Both the position numbers and the translations under genes were made by a program. Shown here piece after piece: positions 26,094-34,308 of a DNA stretch of 64,000 bases. The first letter of the stretch is position 1. Each line of letters opens with the position of its first letter. Source of the DNA: Rhodothermales bacterium (GTDB lineage: Bacteria; Bacteroidota; Rhodothermia; Rhodothermales; JANQRZ01); NCBI GenBank assembly GCA_028284265.1, contig JANQRZ010000003.1, forward strand, positions 1-64,000, written 5' to 3'. A model generated the notes under the pieces. It saw only the letters and a program-made list of their open reading frames with translations. It ran no database searches and was not told where the DNA came from.

Positions 26094-26636
26094 TCAGTCC
26101 CTCGTCTGTTGGTCACGCCCGAAGCGGCCAATCGAGCGGGCGGGCGGAGCATCCGGCTCGTCGGCTTGATCGGTGTCGGTGTCTTGGCTTTCTCGGGTGC
26201 CGGGGCCGATGGTTTTGGCCGAAGGCGGTGCAGGCGCTTCATCCGGGGTGGTGTCCTGCTGCTTTGTCTCGGCGACAGGTTCCTGCACATCGCCGAGCAT
26301 CTGGGTCTTCATCTGCTGGACGAGGTCGGCAGCGGCATTCTTCTGGCGCTCGGCTTCGAGGCGGGTCATCTCCTCACGATCTGCCTCTTGCTTGGCGGCT
26401 TCGTCGAGGGCTTCCATCGCAAGCTCATAACGCGCCTCGGAGGTGATGTTCTTCTCCGTGATCTTGCGTAGTGCTTCCTCGTGGGTTGCATCAAGCGCGG
26501 ACGTGTCGAGACTCTGGAGTGCCCCTAGGAGGCCTTGCTTGCGCTTGGCCTCGCGGAGCTGCTGCTTGAGTGCGCGGACCTTGCGGAGGTGAGCTTTTTC
26601 CTCCTCCTTGATCCGGTTGAATTCGTCGCGGTCCAT
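26094..26636 (-). CDS. Half-length PspA-like paralogue
   Basis: 180 residues. Residues about 36-115 can be aligned by eye with residues about 150-220 of the neighbouring PspA: LDATHEEALRKITE against VDQTHDEMLNRINE, then EARYELAMEALD against EARMELALDSID, and AADLVQQMK against AAELVKQFK. The N-terminal amphipathic helix and long hairpin of PspA are missing. The last roughly 60 residues are Pro/Asp/Thr-rich and disordered in appearance. It could correspond to the small PspA-associated proteins (PspAA) reported next to PspA in other phyla, but this is not certain. Confidence 0.75.
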   Translation of the reverse strand: MDRDEFNRIKEEEKAHLRKVRALKQQLREAKRKQGLLGALQSLDTSALDATHEEALRKITEKNITSEARYELAMEALDEAAKQEADREEMTRLEAERQKNAAADLVQQMKTQMLGDVQEPVAETKQQDTTPDEAPAPPSAKTIGPGTRESQDTDTDQADEPDAPPARSIGRFGRDQQTRD

Positions 26637-26648
26637 AGGGAAAGCTCC

Positions 26649-27425
26649 TTACACCGAGTCGCCAGAGGAGGTCCGCTCACGGCCTGCCTGCCCAGCGGTC
26701 TTCTCGATCTCTTCCGGCTCGGGGATCGAAAGCTCCGGCTCGGCGGTAGCGGCGGCAGGTTCGGCCATGCCCATTTCGAGCTTGAACTGCTTGACAAGTT
26801 CGGCAGCCTGAATCTCCTGCGCGTCCTCCTCAATCTGCATCGACTCGGTGTCGATGGAGTCGAGGGCGAGTTCCATGCGCGCTTCTTGCTTGGCCGTCTG
26901 CTCATTGATGCGGTTGAGCATCTCGTCGTGCGTCTGGTCGACGCCCGCAACCTCGAACTGCTCCAGCGTGTCGGCGATTTTGGCCTGCCACTTGGCGCGC
27001 TCGTGGGCGCGGAGGGCTTCCTTGGCCTCGCTGATCTTCTTCTCGCGCTCGCGCATGAACGCCTTCTTGACTTGGAGCGCTTTCTCGTAGGCCTGTTCGG
27101 CGTAGCTCAGTTGCTCGGCGGTGCGGGCTTGGGCCTCCTTGGTTTGCTGAAGCTGAAGGGCATAGCGCTGGGCGATGTCGTCGCGTCCCGCCTGGATGGC
27201 AGCCTTGATTTTCGCCGTGAGGTTCTGCAGTTCCGCCGTGTACTTCTTATGCTCTTTCTGGAGCAGCATCGCGTTGGCCTTCACCGTGGCGATGTTCTCG
27301 TTCATCTTCGGCACCTGATCGTTCAACTCGCGCATATTCTGCTCGAGGATCAGGCGTGGATCTTCCATCGCGGAGATGGCACCGCCGAAGAGGGATTTAA
27401 TGAGTCGCGTAAATCGCTTCCACAT
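26649..27425 (-). CDS. pspA: Phage shock protein A (PspA/IM30/Vipp1 family)
   Basis: 258 residues. The start MWKRFTRLIKSLFGGAISAMEDPRLILEQNMRELND matches the amphipathic membrane-binding helix and conserved EDP region of PspA. A long coiled-coil hairpin follows (about residues 40-150), then the conserved C-terminal helices. The last about 40 residues are an added Ala/Glu/Pro tail. PspA proteins form ESCRT-III-like rods that protect and remodel the inner membrane. No PspF-like regulator is adjacent; it heads a three-gene operon. Confidence 0.94.
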   Translation of the reverse strand: MWKRFTRLIKSLFGGAISAMEDPRLILEQNMRELNDQVPKMNENIATVKANAMLLQKEHKKYTAELQNLTAKIKAAIQAGRDDIAQRYALQLQQTKEAQARTAEQLSYAEQAYEKALQVKKAFMREREKKISEAKEALRAHERAKWQAKIADTLEQFEVAGVDQTHDEMLNRINEQTAKQEARMELALDSIDTESMQIEEDAQEIQAAELVKQFKLEMGMAEPAAATAEPELSIPEPEEIEKTAGQAGRERTSSGDSV

Positions 27426-27541
27426 GGTCAGAGGGGGGCAGGACGAAAAGTGCGTAAGTCAGTCTGAAACTACGAAAAAGGGGCGTCCGGGAGCGTGGAT
27501 TCGCTATGCATCGGGCGCACAGAGAAGACGCAGCGGAGCCG

Positions 27542-28408
27542 CTATTGTTGCATAGGGTCGCTCTTGTCGGTCGCGGAGGGGGCACCAGTAGCTAGGTGAA
27601 ACCGGAAGCCTGCCGTGAACCGAGCGAGCGAGACGGAAAACAGGGCAAGCGGCTGGCCGGACGCTATGACACTCGTCGCCTCCAAGGCAGGCTGGACAAG
27701 GGTAACGGCTCCCTCGCCCGTCACTTTGGCAACGCCGTTCCCATCCACTGCGAGCGCTGTTCGTTCGTCGATCCCGATGCCCTGCACCCACCGGCCGGTT
27801 TGGGCGTGATAGTTTGCCAGCAGCGCGAGGAGCCGCCCGAGCCGACCCCGTTCGGTGAAGTGTGTATCGACGAGTGCGTTTTCGACGAGGCCGAGAAAGT
27901 CATCCGTGAGCGAGAGCACCGGGGCGAGTGGATCGCGTAGGCCCTCCTCCGATGAGAACGAGCCGTGCTTGGCGTCGAAGACGACTGCGCTGAGAATCAT
28001 GGCTCCGGCGCTCGTACCGCCTATGACGCCACCTCGGGCATAGACCTCACGGATCGCTTCGGCGACGAGGGAACCGTGCCACTGCGTGACGTACTTCGCC
28101 TGATCGCCACCCGGCAGGAAGAGGCCGCTGGCAGCCCTTATCGCTTCGGCGTTCGACGGGAGGTTGGCTGCTTCTTCCGAGGTGATTGGGAGGTAAGTCA
28201 CTGCCGCACCTGCGTCTTCTAGGGTCGCGATGGCGGATTGTCCCGGTGCCTTCTCATAGTCGAGCACGAGCACCGACGAATCGGCGTGGGCGACGAACCA
28301 GGCGGTCGCTTCGGGCACCGCACCGCCGCCGCCTAGGAGGAGCAGGTTGCCCTGTGCCCAAGCGGAACCGCTGAGGACAAGAACGACAAGTAGCCAGAAA
28401 ACACGCAT
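27542..28408 (-). CDS. Secreted cyanophycinase-like serine peptidase (family S51)
   Basis: 288 residues from an ATG giving a signal peptide (MRVFWLLVVLVLSGSAWAQ). The enzyme part has LLLLGGGGAVPEA, GLFLPGGDQAKYV, the nucleophile-elbow GGTSAGAM with its Ser near residue 139, and DTHFTERGRLGRLLALL, all typical of cyanophycinases. These cleave beta-Asp-Arg type bonds; with no cyanophycin synthetase here, the substrate may be another isoaspartyl peptide. The start is 11 nt after the upstream gene's stop; an earlier in-frame GTG exists. Confidence 0.9.
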   Translation of the reverse strand: MRVFWLLVVLVLSGSAWAQGNLLLLGGGGAVPEATAWFVAHADSSVLVLDYEKAPGQSAIATLEDAGAAVTYLPITSEEAANLPSNAEAIRAASGLFLPGGDQAKYVTQWHGSLVAEAIREVYARGGVIGGTSAGAMILSAVVFDAKHGSFSSEEGLRDPLAPVLSLTDDFLGLVENALVDTHFTERGRLGRLLALLANYHAQTGRWVQGIGIDERTALAVDGNGVAKVTGEGAVTLVQPALEATSVIASGQPLALFSVSLARFTAGFRFHLATGAPSATDKSDPMQQ

Positions 28409-28419
28409 CGCAGCTTCGG

Positions 28420-29763
28420 TTAGCTCGCCGTACTCGCCCACCCGTCGCGGTCGTACCGGTCGAGCAAGAGGGCGCGTGGCTCCGGCGCTTCATCGGTGAA
28501 CGTGAACGCATCGCGGACAGCGGCCTCGTCCACGCGGCTGCTATCCGAAGCAAAGATGTGAGCGATAGGCTCACCCGGCTCGACGGCCTCGCCAGGCTTC
28601 TTGAGGAGGACGAACCCGGCAGTCGGATCGACATTGTCTTCCTTCTTGGCCCGTCCGGCCCCGAGGCGGACGGCCCCGAGGCCGAGCGCGAGCGAGTCGA
28701 TGTCGGCGACGAACCCGCTGGTGGGTGCCTCAACGGTGGCGACAGGCTGGGCACCCTCGCGGACATCGGGATCGTCGAGGACGGAGGTGTCGCCGCCCTG
28801 GGCTTCGACGAGTTCGCCGAGTTTCTCGAAGGCGCTGCCGTCGGCGAGGGTGATAGTCGCTTGGGCACGACCATCCTCGAAGGAGTCGGCTACGCCGCCG
28901 AGGTGGAGCATCTCGCCTGCGAGCGTGAGGGTGATGTCGAGCAGGTCATCGACCGTGCCGCCTGCCGGTGTTTCACCCCGGAGGATGCGGATGCACTCCG
29001 CCATTTCGGGCCAGTTGCCGATGGCGCGACCCAGCGGCACATCCATCGCCGTCAGTCGCGCGACGGTCGGTTTGCCGAACTCCAAGCCGATCCCGACGAG
29101 CGTCTCGGCGAGGCGTCGAGCATCGGCCTCGTCTTTCATAAAGGCCCCGCGCCCGCTCTTCACATCGAGCACGAGTGCGTCGATCCCCTCGGCGAGCTTC
29201 TTGGACATGATGCTTGCCGCGATGAATGGAATCGATTCGACGGTCGCCGTTACGTCGCGTAGGGCGTAGAGCTTTTTGTCTGCCGGAGCGATCTCTGCCG
29301 TCTGCCCGATCATCACCACACCGAGGTTGGCGAGCTGCTTGCGGTAGGCTGGAATCGCAAGATCGGTACGGAAGCCGGGGAGGCTTTCGAGCTTGTCGAG
29401 TGTGCCTCCCGTATGCCCGAGGCCACGCCCGGAGATCATCGGGACCGGCACGCCGCACGCCGCTACGAGCGGAGCAAGGATGATCGACACCTTGTCACCC
29501 ACGCCGCCCGTCGAGTGCTTGTCAACCTTCGTGCCGGGGAGGTCCGAGAGGTCGAGCACGTCGCCGGAGTAAAGCATGGCGCGGGTGAGCGCGGCAGCCT
29601 CGGTCGCGCTGAGGCCATTCAGGAAGCCCGCCATGAGGAAGGCGCTCATCTGATAGTCCGGCACATCGCCCGCCGTGTAGGCGTCGATGAGATTAGTGAT
29701 TTGCTCGGCAGTGAGGGAGCCGCCATCGCGCTTCGTACGGAGGAGATCATTGATTGAGGACAA
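28420..29763 (-). CDS. Pyrimidine-nucleoside (thymidine) phosphorylase
   Basis: 447 residues from a TTG giving MSSINDLLRTKRDGGSLTAEQ, which matches the family N terminus; no ATG is available nearby. KHSTGGVGDKVSIILAPLVAACGVPVPMISGRGLGHTGGTLDKLES-type sequence holds the phosphate and nucleoside-binding signature. The C-terminal domain contains GFVLLKKPGEAVEPGEP. It phosphorolyses thymidine/uridine in pyrimidine salvage; a upp gene starts at the window end. Choice between deoA and pdp specificity cannot be made by eye. Confidence 0.93.
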   Translation of the reverse strand: MSSINDLLRTKRDGGSLTAEQITNLIDAYTAGDVPDYQMSAFLMAGFLNGLSATEAAALTRAMLYSGDVLDLSDLPGTKVDKHSTGGVGDKVSIILAPLVAACGVPVPMISGRGLGHTGGTLDKLESLPGFRTDLAIPAYRKQLANLGVVMIGQTAEIAPADKKLYALRDVTATVESIPFIAASIMSKKLAEGIDALVLDVKSGRGAFMKDEADARRLAETLVGIGLEFGKPTVARLTAMDVPLGRAIGNWPEMAECIRILRGETPAGGTVDDLLDITLTLAGEMLHLGGVADSFEDGRAQATITLADGSAFEKLGELVEAQGGDTSVLDDPDVREGAQPVATVEAPTSGFVADIDSLALGLGAVRLGAGRAKKEDNVDPTAGFVLLKKPGEAVEPGEPIAHIFASDSSRVDEAAVRDAFTFTDEAPEPRALLLDRYDRDGWASTAS

Positions 29764-29883
29764 GGGGCGTGGAGGGAAAGTGAGGATAGGGAGAGAACTC
29801 GGAATGAGGAATAAGGATACCAACGAGCGCGGGAACGAGAATCTTCTCCGTTCCTTCCTCACCTTCCACGCTCTCTTTCTTCC
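29764..29883. repeat. Purine/pyrimidine imperfect inverted repeat between divergent genes
   Basis: The left part is purine-rich (GCGTGGAGGGAAAGTGAGGA) and the right part pyrimidine-rich, whose complement reads GCGTGGAAGGTGAGGA; further out, GGAATGAGGAA has a partner too. The element fills the whole spacer between the phosphorylase TTG and the oxidoreductase ATG and touches both starts. Periodicity is weaker than in the heptamer and octamer elements. Confidence 0.6.
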
Positions 29884-30918
29884 ATGAACCAAGTCTGGAT
29901 CACCAAGGCAGGTCCTCCCGAGGTACTCGATGTCCGCGAGGCTCCGACGCCGACACCCGGCCCCGGTGAAGTCCTCGTCCACGTTGAGGCGAGCGGGATA
30001 AACTTCGCTGACATCCTTGCCCGGCAGGGCCTCTATCCCGATGCGCCGCCGCTCCCGGCGGTCGTTGGCTACGAGGTGGCAGGTACCATCGAGGCTGTCG
30101 GCGAGGGGGTGACCAAGATCAGCGAAGGCGATGCCGTGCTAGCGCTCACGCGGTTCGGCGGGTACACGTCACATATCGTCCTGCGAGCCGAGCAGGTCTT
30201 CGCCCGACCGGACGGGATGCCTGCCGCGACCGGGGCGGCCATTCCGGTGAACTACCTCACGGCGTTCCAGGCGATGATCGTGATGGGTGGAGTCCGGCAC
30301 GCGCAAGAGTTAGCCGGCCAACGGATGCGCGTGCTCGTCCACGGGGCCTCTGGCGGCGTCGGCACAGCGGCGAGCGATTTGGGTCAAGTGTACGGGGTCG
30401 AGCTATTCGGCACGGCCTCGCCGGGTAAGCACGACTACGTCCGGGAGCGCGGCTACGATCACGCGATCAACTACCGGAACGACGGCTGGGTCGCTGAAGT
30501 CCGCGACCTGACGGACGGGCGTGGCGTTGACCTCGTCCTCGATCCTATCGGCGGCGACCATTGGAGCAAGAGCCTCGACGTGCTAGCTCCGACCGGGCGG
30601 CTTGTGGTCTTCGGCTTCTCGGCAGCGACAGGCGGGGGCAAGCTCGGAATGCTGAAGGCGGCGTCCAAAGTGCCGTGGCTGCGGTTCAGTCCGATCTCGC
30701 TGATGAATGCCAACCACGGCGTGCTCGGCGTCAACCTCGGCCACCTGTGGGGTATGCAGGACGAGGTGAGCGGCTGGATGCGAAAGCTGCTGCGCTACTA
30801 TGAGAAGGGGCAGATTCGCCCCCACGTAGACCGAGTCTTCCCGCTCCACGATACCGTTGCCGCGCACCGCTACATCGAAGAGCGACAGAACATTGGGAAG
30901 GTCGTGCTGGCTCCGTAG
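29884..30918 (+). CDS. NADPH:quinone oxidoreductase-like medium-chain dehydrogenase/reductase
   Basis: 344 residues. The GroES-like N-terminal half has VEASGINFADILARQGLYP and VVGYEVAGTIEAVGEGV; the Rossmann half has the nucleotide-binding VLVHGASGGVGTAASDLGQ near residue 155 and VDLVLDPIGGDHW. Catalytic zinc ligands of alcohol dehydrogenases are absent, fitting the zinc-free quinone oxidoreductase (VAT1-like) group. Substrate unknown. Divergent from the phosphorylase gene. Confidence 0.92.
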   Translation: MNQVWITKAGPPEVLDVREAPTPTPGPGEVLVHVEASGINFADILARQGLYPDAPPLPAVVGYEVAGTIEAVGEGVTKISEGDAVLALTRFGGYTSHIVLRAEQVFARPDGMPAATGAAIPVNYLTAFQAMIVMGGVRHAQELAGQRMRVLVHGASGGVGTAASDLGQVYGVELFGTASPGKHDYVRERGYDHAINYRNDGWVAEVRDLTDGRGVDLVLDPIGGDHWSKSLDVLAPTGRLVVFGFSAATGGGKLGMLKAASKVPWLRFSPISLMNANHGVLGVNLGHLWGMQDEVSGWMRKLLRYYEKGQIRPHVDRVFPLHDTVAAHRYIEERQNIGKVVLAP

Positions 30919-30932
30919 CTCTAAAGCACAAC

Positions 30933-30963
30933 GAGGCGGCCTGCTGCGTGAGCAGACCGCCTC
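30933..30963. terminator. Hairpin between convergent oxidoreductase and rpmE2 genes
   Basis: GAGGCGG-c-CTGCT pairs with AGCAG-a-CCGCCTC around GCGTG, 14 nt after the oxidoreductase stop. There is no T run on either strand. Its right arm is contained in a tandem duplication. Confidence 0.55.
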
Positions 30964-30995
30964 GAAAGAATCGGCAGACCGCCTCGAAAGAATCG
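30952..30995. repeat. Perfect 22-bp tandem duplication
   Basis: Two identical, directly abutting 22-nt copies (30952-30973 and 30974-30995), beginning GCAGACCGCCTC and ending AAAGAATCG. The first copy overlaps the right arm of the hairpin, so the duplication offers an alternative partner for the left arm. Confidence 0.9.
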
Positions 30996-31006
30996 AAGGA
31001 GGCGAG

Positions 31007-31252
31007 CTAGGCGTTCTCTTCGCCTGCGTTCTCGGTGTTTCCGGCGTTCTTGTTGCCGTACCGGCGGCGGAACTTCTCGACGCGGCCCGTGGTGTCCACG
31101 AACTGGCGCTTGCCAGTGTAGAACGGGTGGTTGGTCGAGTCCACCTCAGAATTGTAGGTGTCGCCGCTCATCGTGGAGCGGGTCTGGAATGTGGTCCCGT
31201 CGGCGAGCTTGACGGTGACAAAGTGGTAATCGGGATGAATCTCGGGCTTCAT
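31007..31252 (-). CDS. rpmE2: 50S ribosomal protein L31, type B
   Basis: 81 residues from the ATG giving MKPEIHPDYHFVTVKLADGTTFQTRST; longer in-frame starts add unconserved sequence. STNHPFYTGKRQFVDTTGRVEKFRRRYG is diagnostic of bL31. It lacks the CxxC zinc ligands, so it is the B type. The end NKNAGNTENAGEEN is a low-complexity tail. It lies alone, convergent with the oxidoreductase. Confidence 0.95.
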   Translation of the reverse strand: MKPEIHPDYHFVTVKLADGTTFQTRSTMSGDTYNSEVDSTNHPFYTGKRQFVDTTGRVEKFRRRYGNKNAGNTENAGEENA

Positions 31253-31366
31253 GGCTCTCTGGAATGTCGCTGCGATACGGGCAGACGCGAAAAATACGCA
31301 TAGGTCGGCCTCGGGCCAACGGGCTGTGCTGAGTTCCTTTCGTCTTCGCAAAAGTAACATGGGGCC

Positions 31367-32677
31367 TCATGAGCCATCGAGCCAGCCGCCGGTAAACCCA
31401 CAGCGCCGCAGGCCGTGGGTGATGTACTCGCAGTCCCGCATCAGCCGCCAGAGCAAGCCGTTCCGGTAGTTCTCGATCATCAGCACGACCGGCCCTTGGT
31501 CGATCCCGTAGTAGTCCGTCGAGGTCCAAGGCGAGTTGCCGTTCGGAAACGTGGCATTGAACGAGGCGAAGAACCCGTAGTCGCCTTGGCAGTGCGGCAC
31601 ATTAGCATCGAAGTGGCGCAGCGTCGGGAGGACGATGTCTGGCGCGAAGGGAAGGGAGGCGGCGACAGACCATGGGGCGAGCGTGCCGTCGTCGGGGCCC
31701 CACGGGACGCTGCGGGCGCAGTAGTGGTAGAAATCGATGGCCTTGCCGTTCACGACGTGCTGGGCGGGGCCGGGGCCGTCCGAGGCCGTAATGCCCCAGC
31801 AGCGGTCGCCATAGCCATGCCGCCCGCGTGCGTTGCGCACGGCATACGCCTGCTGGACATACGTCGCCCGCCGCGAGTTCTCGAAATAGTCGATGCCTTT
31901 AGCTCGCATGTAGGCATCTTGGATACCCCGGAAATCGACCCATGCATGAGAGAACTGGTGAACGAAGAGCGGGCCGCACCAGAGGTGCTCGATGCCGTAG
32001 AGCTTCTTCCAGCGGTAGGTGCCCAGCCAGAAGTCGTAGTGCTCGGGGCCGATGGGAAAGGTTGGCGAGCCGAGGGCGAGGATGTAGAGGAGCAGCGACT
32101 CGTTATAGCCCTGCCAGTGAGCCTTGAGGAAGCCTTTCTCGGGGGTCCATCCGTGCGATACACCTGCTTTGTTTCCGTTCGTGGCCCATTGCCAGTCGGC
32201 GCGGCAGTAGAGGGTGTCAGCGAGGGTACGGATGTCGGTCTCAACCGGATCGACACGGTCGAAATACTGCGCCGCGAGGAGGGCACCAGCGAGTAGGAAG
32301 GTCGTGTCGATGGTGGACAGCTCGCACTCCATCGCACGCTGCCCCGTTTCCATGTCGAGGAAGTGGTAGTAGAACCCTCGGTAGCCCGTCGCGTCGGGCG
32401 CGTTGCTCTGCTCGCTGTCGTGGAAGAACTGGAGCGTGGTACGCACGCGCTCCGCCGCTTCGTCTCGGGTGATGTAGCCGTTCTCGACGCCGACGGCGAG
32501 GCAGGCCAGCCCCATCCCGGTGGCCGCGATGCTGGAGGCGGCCCCGTCGCGCGTGCTGTCCGGGACCAGCCCGTTCGCAGGGTTCGACCGCTCGGCGAAG
32601 AATCGGAAGGTGGCTGCTTGGAGCCGGTCCAGCAAGTCGGTGTCGGTCACGTTGTCGGTGCGGGGCGAGGCGGGCAA
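31367..32677 (-). CDS. Glycoamylase-fold glycoside hydrolase, GH144-like (probable beta-1,2-glucanase)
   Basis: 436 residues from a TTG start (a nearby GTG is possible). The (alpha/alpha)6-type glycoamylase domain is shown by GLVPDSTRDGAASSIAATGMGL, GFYYHFLDMETGQR, YNESLLLYILALGSPTFPI near residue 190, FVHQFSHAWVDFRG near 240, and CWGITASDGPGP near 290. These match the family that includes bacterial endo-beta-1,2-glucanases (GH144). No signal peptide is visible, so cytosolic action is likely unless the start is wrong. A beta-1,2-glucan synthase-type gene lies 3 kb upstream on the same strand, supporting the substrate inference. Confidence 0.82.
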   Translation of the reverse strand: MPASPRTDNVTDTDLLDRLQAATFRFFAERSNPANGLVPDSTRDGAASSIAATGMGLACLAVGVENGYITRDEAAERVRTTLQFFHDSEQSNAPDATGYRGFYYHFLDMETGQRAMECELSTIDTTFLLAGALLAAQYFDRVDPVETDIRTLADTLYCRADWQWATNGNKAGVSHGWTPEKGFLKAHWQGYNESLLLYILALGSPTFPIGPEHYDFWLGTYRWKKLYGIEHLWCGPLFVHQFSHAWVDFRGIQDAYMRAKGIDYFENSRRATYVQQAYAVRNARGRHGYGDRCWGITASDGPGPAQHVVNGKAIDFYHYCARSVPWGPDDGTLAPWSVAASLPFAPDIVLPTLRHFDANVPHCQGDYGFFASFNATFPNGNSPWTSTDYYGIDQGPVVLMIENYRNGLLWRLMRDCEYITHGLRRCGFTGGWLDGS

Positions 32678-32747
32678 AGCAGCGCGGCTCGTGTGGATGA
32701 AGGCGGCGGAAAATACCGCGCCCGACCCACCGTATTCGGCACAGCCG

Positions 32748-33335
32748 TTACGAACGCGACCACTGGTTGGCCCGCTCGTTTCGCTGGGCGAGCCGGGCCG
32801 TCTCCTCGATTCGCCTCGCCCGCGTGGCCTCGCGCTTCGCCGTTGCTATCCACTCTAGGATGCCACGCTTCACCGAGCGCGGGAATGCCTCCCAGTGGTT
32901 CGCCGAGCCGGGGTACGCCTCGAATGCCGCCGCGAGGTCGTCCGGCACGACGAGGTTCTCAATGTCGTCGAGCGCGCTCCACGAACCGTCGGCTTTCGCC
33001 GCGTCGATCTTGGCCTGCCCAGCGGGCGTCATCTTGCCTGCTTTCACCATTCGGGCGATGCGCTGCTTGTTCGGGCGACTCCACCCGCTGCCCGGCCTAC
33101 GCGGCGCGACATAGAGCATCGTCCGCTCCTCATCCAGCGAGCGCGGCAGGCTATCGATCCACCCGAAGCAGAGGGCTTCCTCGACCGCTTCATCGTAGCT
33201 CACCGTTGGGGTACCTGCCGCTTTCTTGTTGCGGACGAGCCACACGCCGTCATCGCGCTCGTGGTGCGCCTCCAGCCACGCACGCCACGCGGCACGGTCG
33301 GCGGGGTAGGTCGAGTTATCGGGCGGTTCAGGCAT
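32748..33335 (-). CDS. YdeI/OmpD-associated family protein
   Basis: 195 residues from the ATG giving MPEPPDNSTYPADRAAWRAWL. DEAVEEALCFGWIDSLPRSLDEERTMLYVAPRRPGSGWS-type sequence, MVKAGKMTPAGQAKIDAAK and the C-terminal RSVKRGILEWIATAKREATRARRIEETARLAQ block are the family pattern. The biochemical function is not established. It lies 50 nt after the dehydrogenase gene upstream and may be in its operon. Confidence 0.88.
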   Translation of the reverse strand: MPEPPDNSTYPADRAAWRAWLEAHHERDDGVWLVRNKKAAGTPTVSYDEAVEEALCFGWIDSLPRSLDEERTMLYVAPRRPGSGWSRPNKQRIARMVKAGKMTPAGQAKIDAAKADGSWSALDDIENLVVPDDLAAAFEAYPGSANHWEAFPRSVKRGILEWIATAKREATRARRIEETARLAQRNERANQWSRS

Positions 33336-33385
33336 CGGTCGGGAGGGAGCGTGCGGTTCAGACGGTTTGCCTGTCACCGCGTTCC

Positions 33386-34246
33386 TCACCCGCCGTAGAG
33401 CTGCGCGATGCCGACGATGTCATCGCCTCCGAACCCACGTCCGCTTGCCTCGGCAAAGGCCTCGCGGGTCGCCGCGACGACCATGGCTTCGACGCCGAAT
33501 GCTTGGGCGACCTCGACCGCGTAGCCGAGGTCTTTCTCGACGAGGTCGATGGGGAAGTTCGGTGTGAAGGCCCGCTCGGTCATCAGCGTCGCTACTCGGG
33601 CAGCAGCGGGACTTGCGGTGGGGAGCGCGTTGAGAATGCCGACCGCTTCAGACTCATTGAGGCCTGCGCCGCGCAGCATCGCCAGGAGTTCGGCGAGGGC
33701 GGCGGCCTGTACCGCGAAGACAGCATTGACCGCCAGCTTCATCGTTGCCCCGGCCCCGACCGCTCCGACGTGATGGACCACTCCACCGAGCACATCCAGC
33801 ACGGGCCGGACGTTCTCCAGCGCCGAGGATTCACCGCCGACGAGGAACGTCAGGTTTCCGGCCTCGGCGTGGGGCCGCGACCCGACGACGGGCGCATCGA
33901 GGAATCCTGCGCCGCGCCCTGCCACTGCTTCGCCGAGCCGCCGTGTCCAGTCCGGCGTGACCGTGCTTAACTCGATAGCGATGGCGTTGGCACGAAGGCC
34001 GTGGAGGGCTCCCCCGTCGCCGAGCCAGATGACTTCTGCTGCCTCGTCGTCGCGGACGATAGAGAGGACGAGGTCGTTGCGTTCGGCAGCCTCGCGGGGT
34101 GTGGCAGCGATGTTGGCTCCACGCTCAATCAGCGGTTCCGCTCGCTCGGGTGAGCGGTTCCAGACAGTGACCGTGTGGCCGTGATCGAGCAGTCGGGCGG
34201 CGATCCGCGCGCCCATCGCGCCGAGGCCGAGAATCGAAATGTGCAT
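33386..34246 (-). CDS. NAD(P)-dependent 3-hydroxyisobutyrate dehydrogenase-family oxidoreductase
   Basis: 286 residues. N-terminal Rossmann fold ISILGLGAMGARIAARLLDHGHTVTVWNRSPER, then FLDAPVVGSRPHAEAGNLTFLVGG with the substrate-binding loop, and GAGATMKLAVNAVFAVQAAALAE with the catalytic Lys. The beta-hydroxyacid dehydrogenase family acts on short hydroxyacids or related carbonyls; the true substrate is unknown. It starts 62 nt after the Crp/Fnr-like gene. Confidence 0.93.
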   Translation of the reverse strand: MHISILGLGAMGARIAARLLDHGHTVTVWNRSPERAEPLIERGANIAATPREAAERNDLVLSIVRDDEAAEVIWLGDGGALHGLRANAIAIELSTVTPDWTRRLGEAVAGRGAGFLDAPVVGSRPHAEAGNLTFLVGGESSALENVRPVLDVLGGVVHHVGAVGAGATMKLAVNAVFAVQAAALAELLAMLRGAGLNESEAVGILNALPTASPAAARVATLMTERAFTPNFPIDLVEKDLGYAVEVAQAFGVEAMVVAATREAFAEASGRGFGGDDIVGIAQLYGG

Positions 34247-34308
34247 CGTGGTCTCCAGGTTGGTGAGGTCCGAAGATGCACAGGGCAGCTAGGCTGTCGC
34301 CTTAACCT

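Noticed and set aside
32363-33970. A 535-codon plus-strand open frame
   Set aside because: It is opposite the GH144-like, YdeI-like and dehydrogenase genes, has low-complexity Arg/Ser composition and no domain features.
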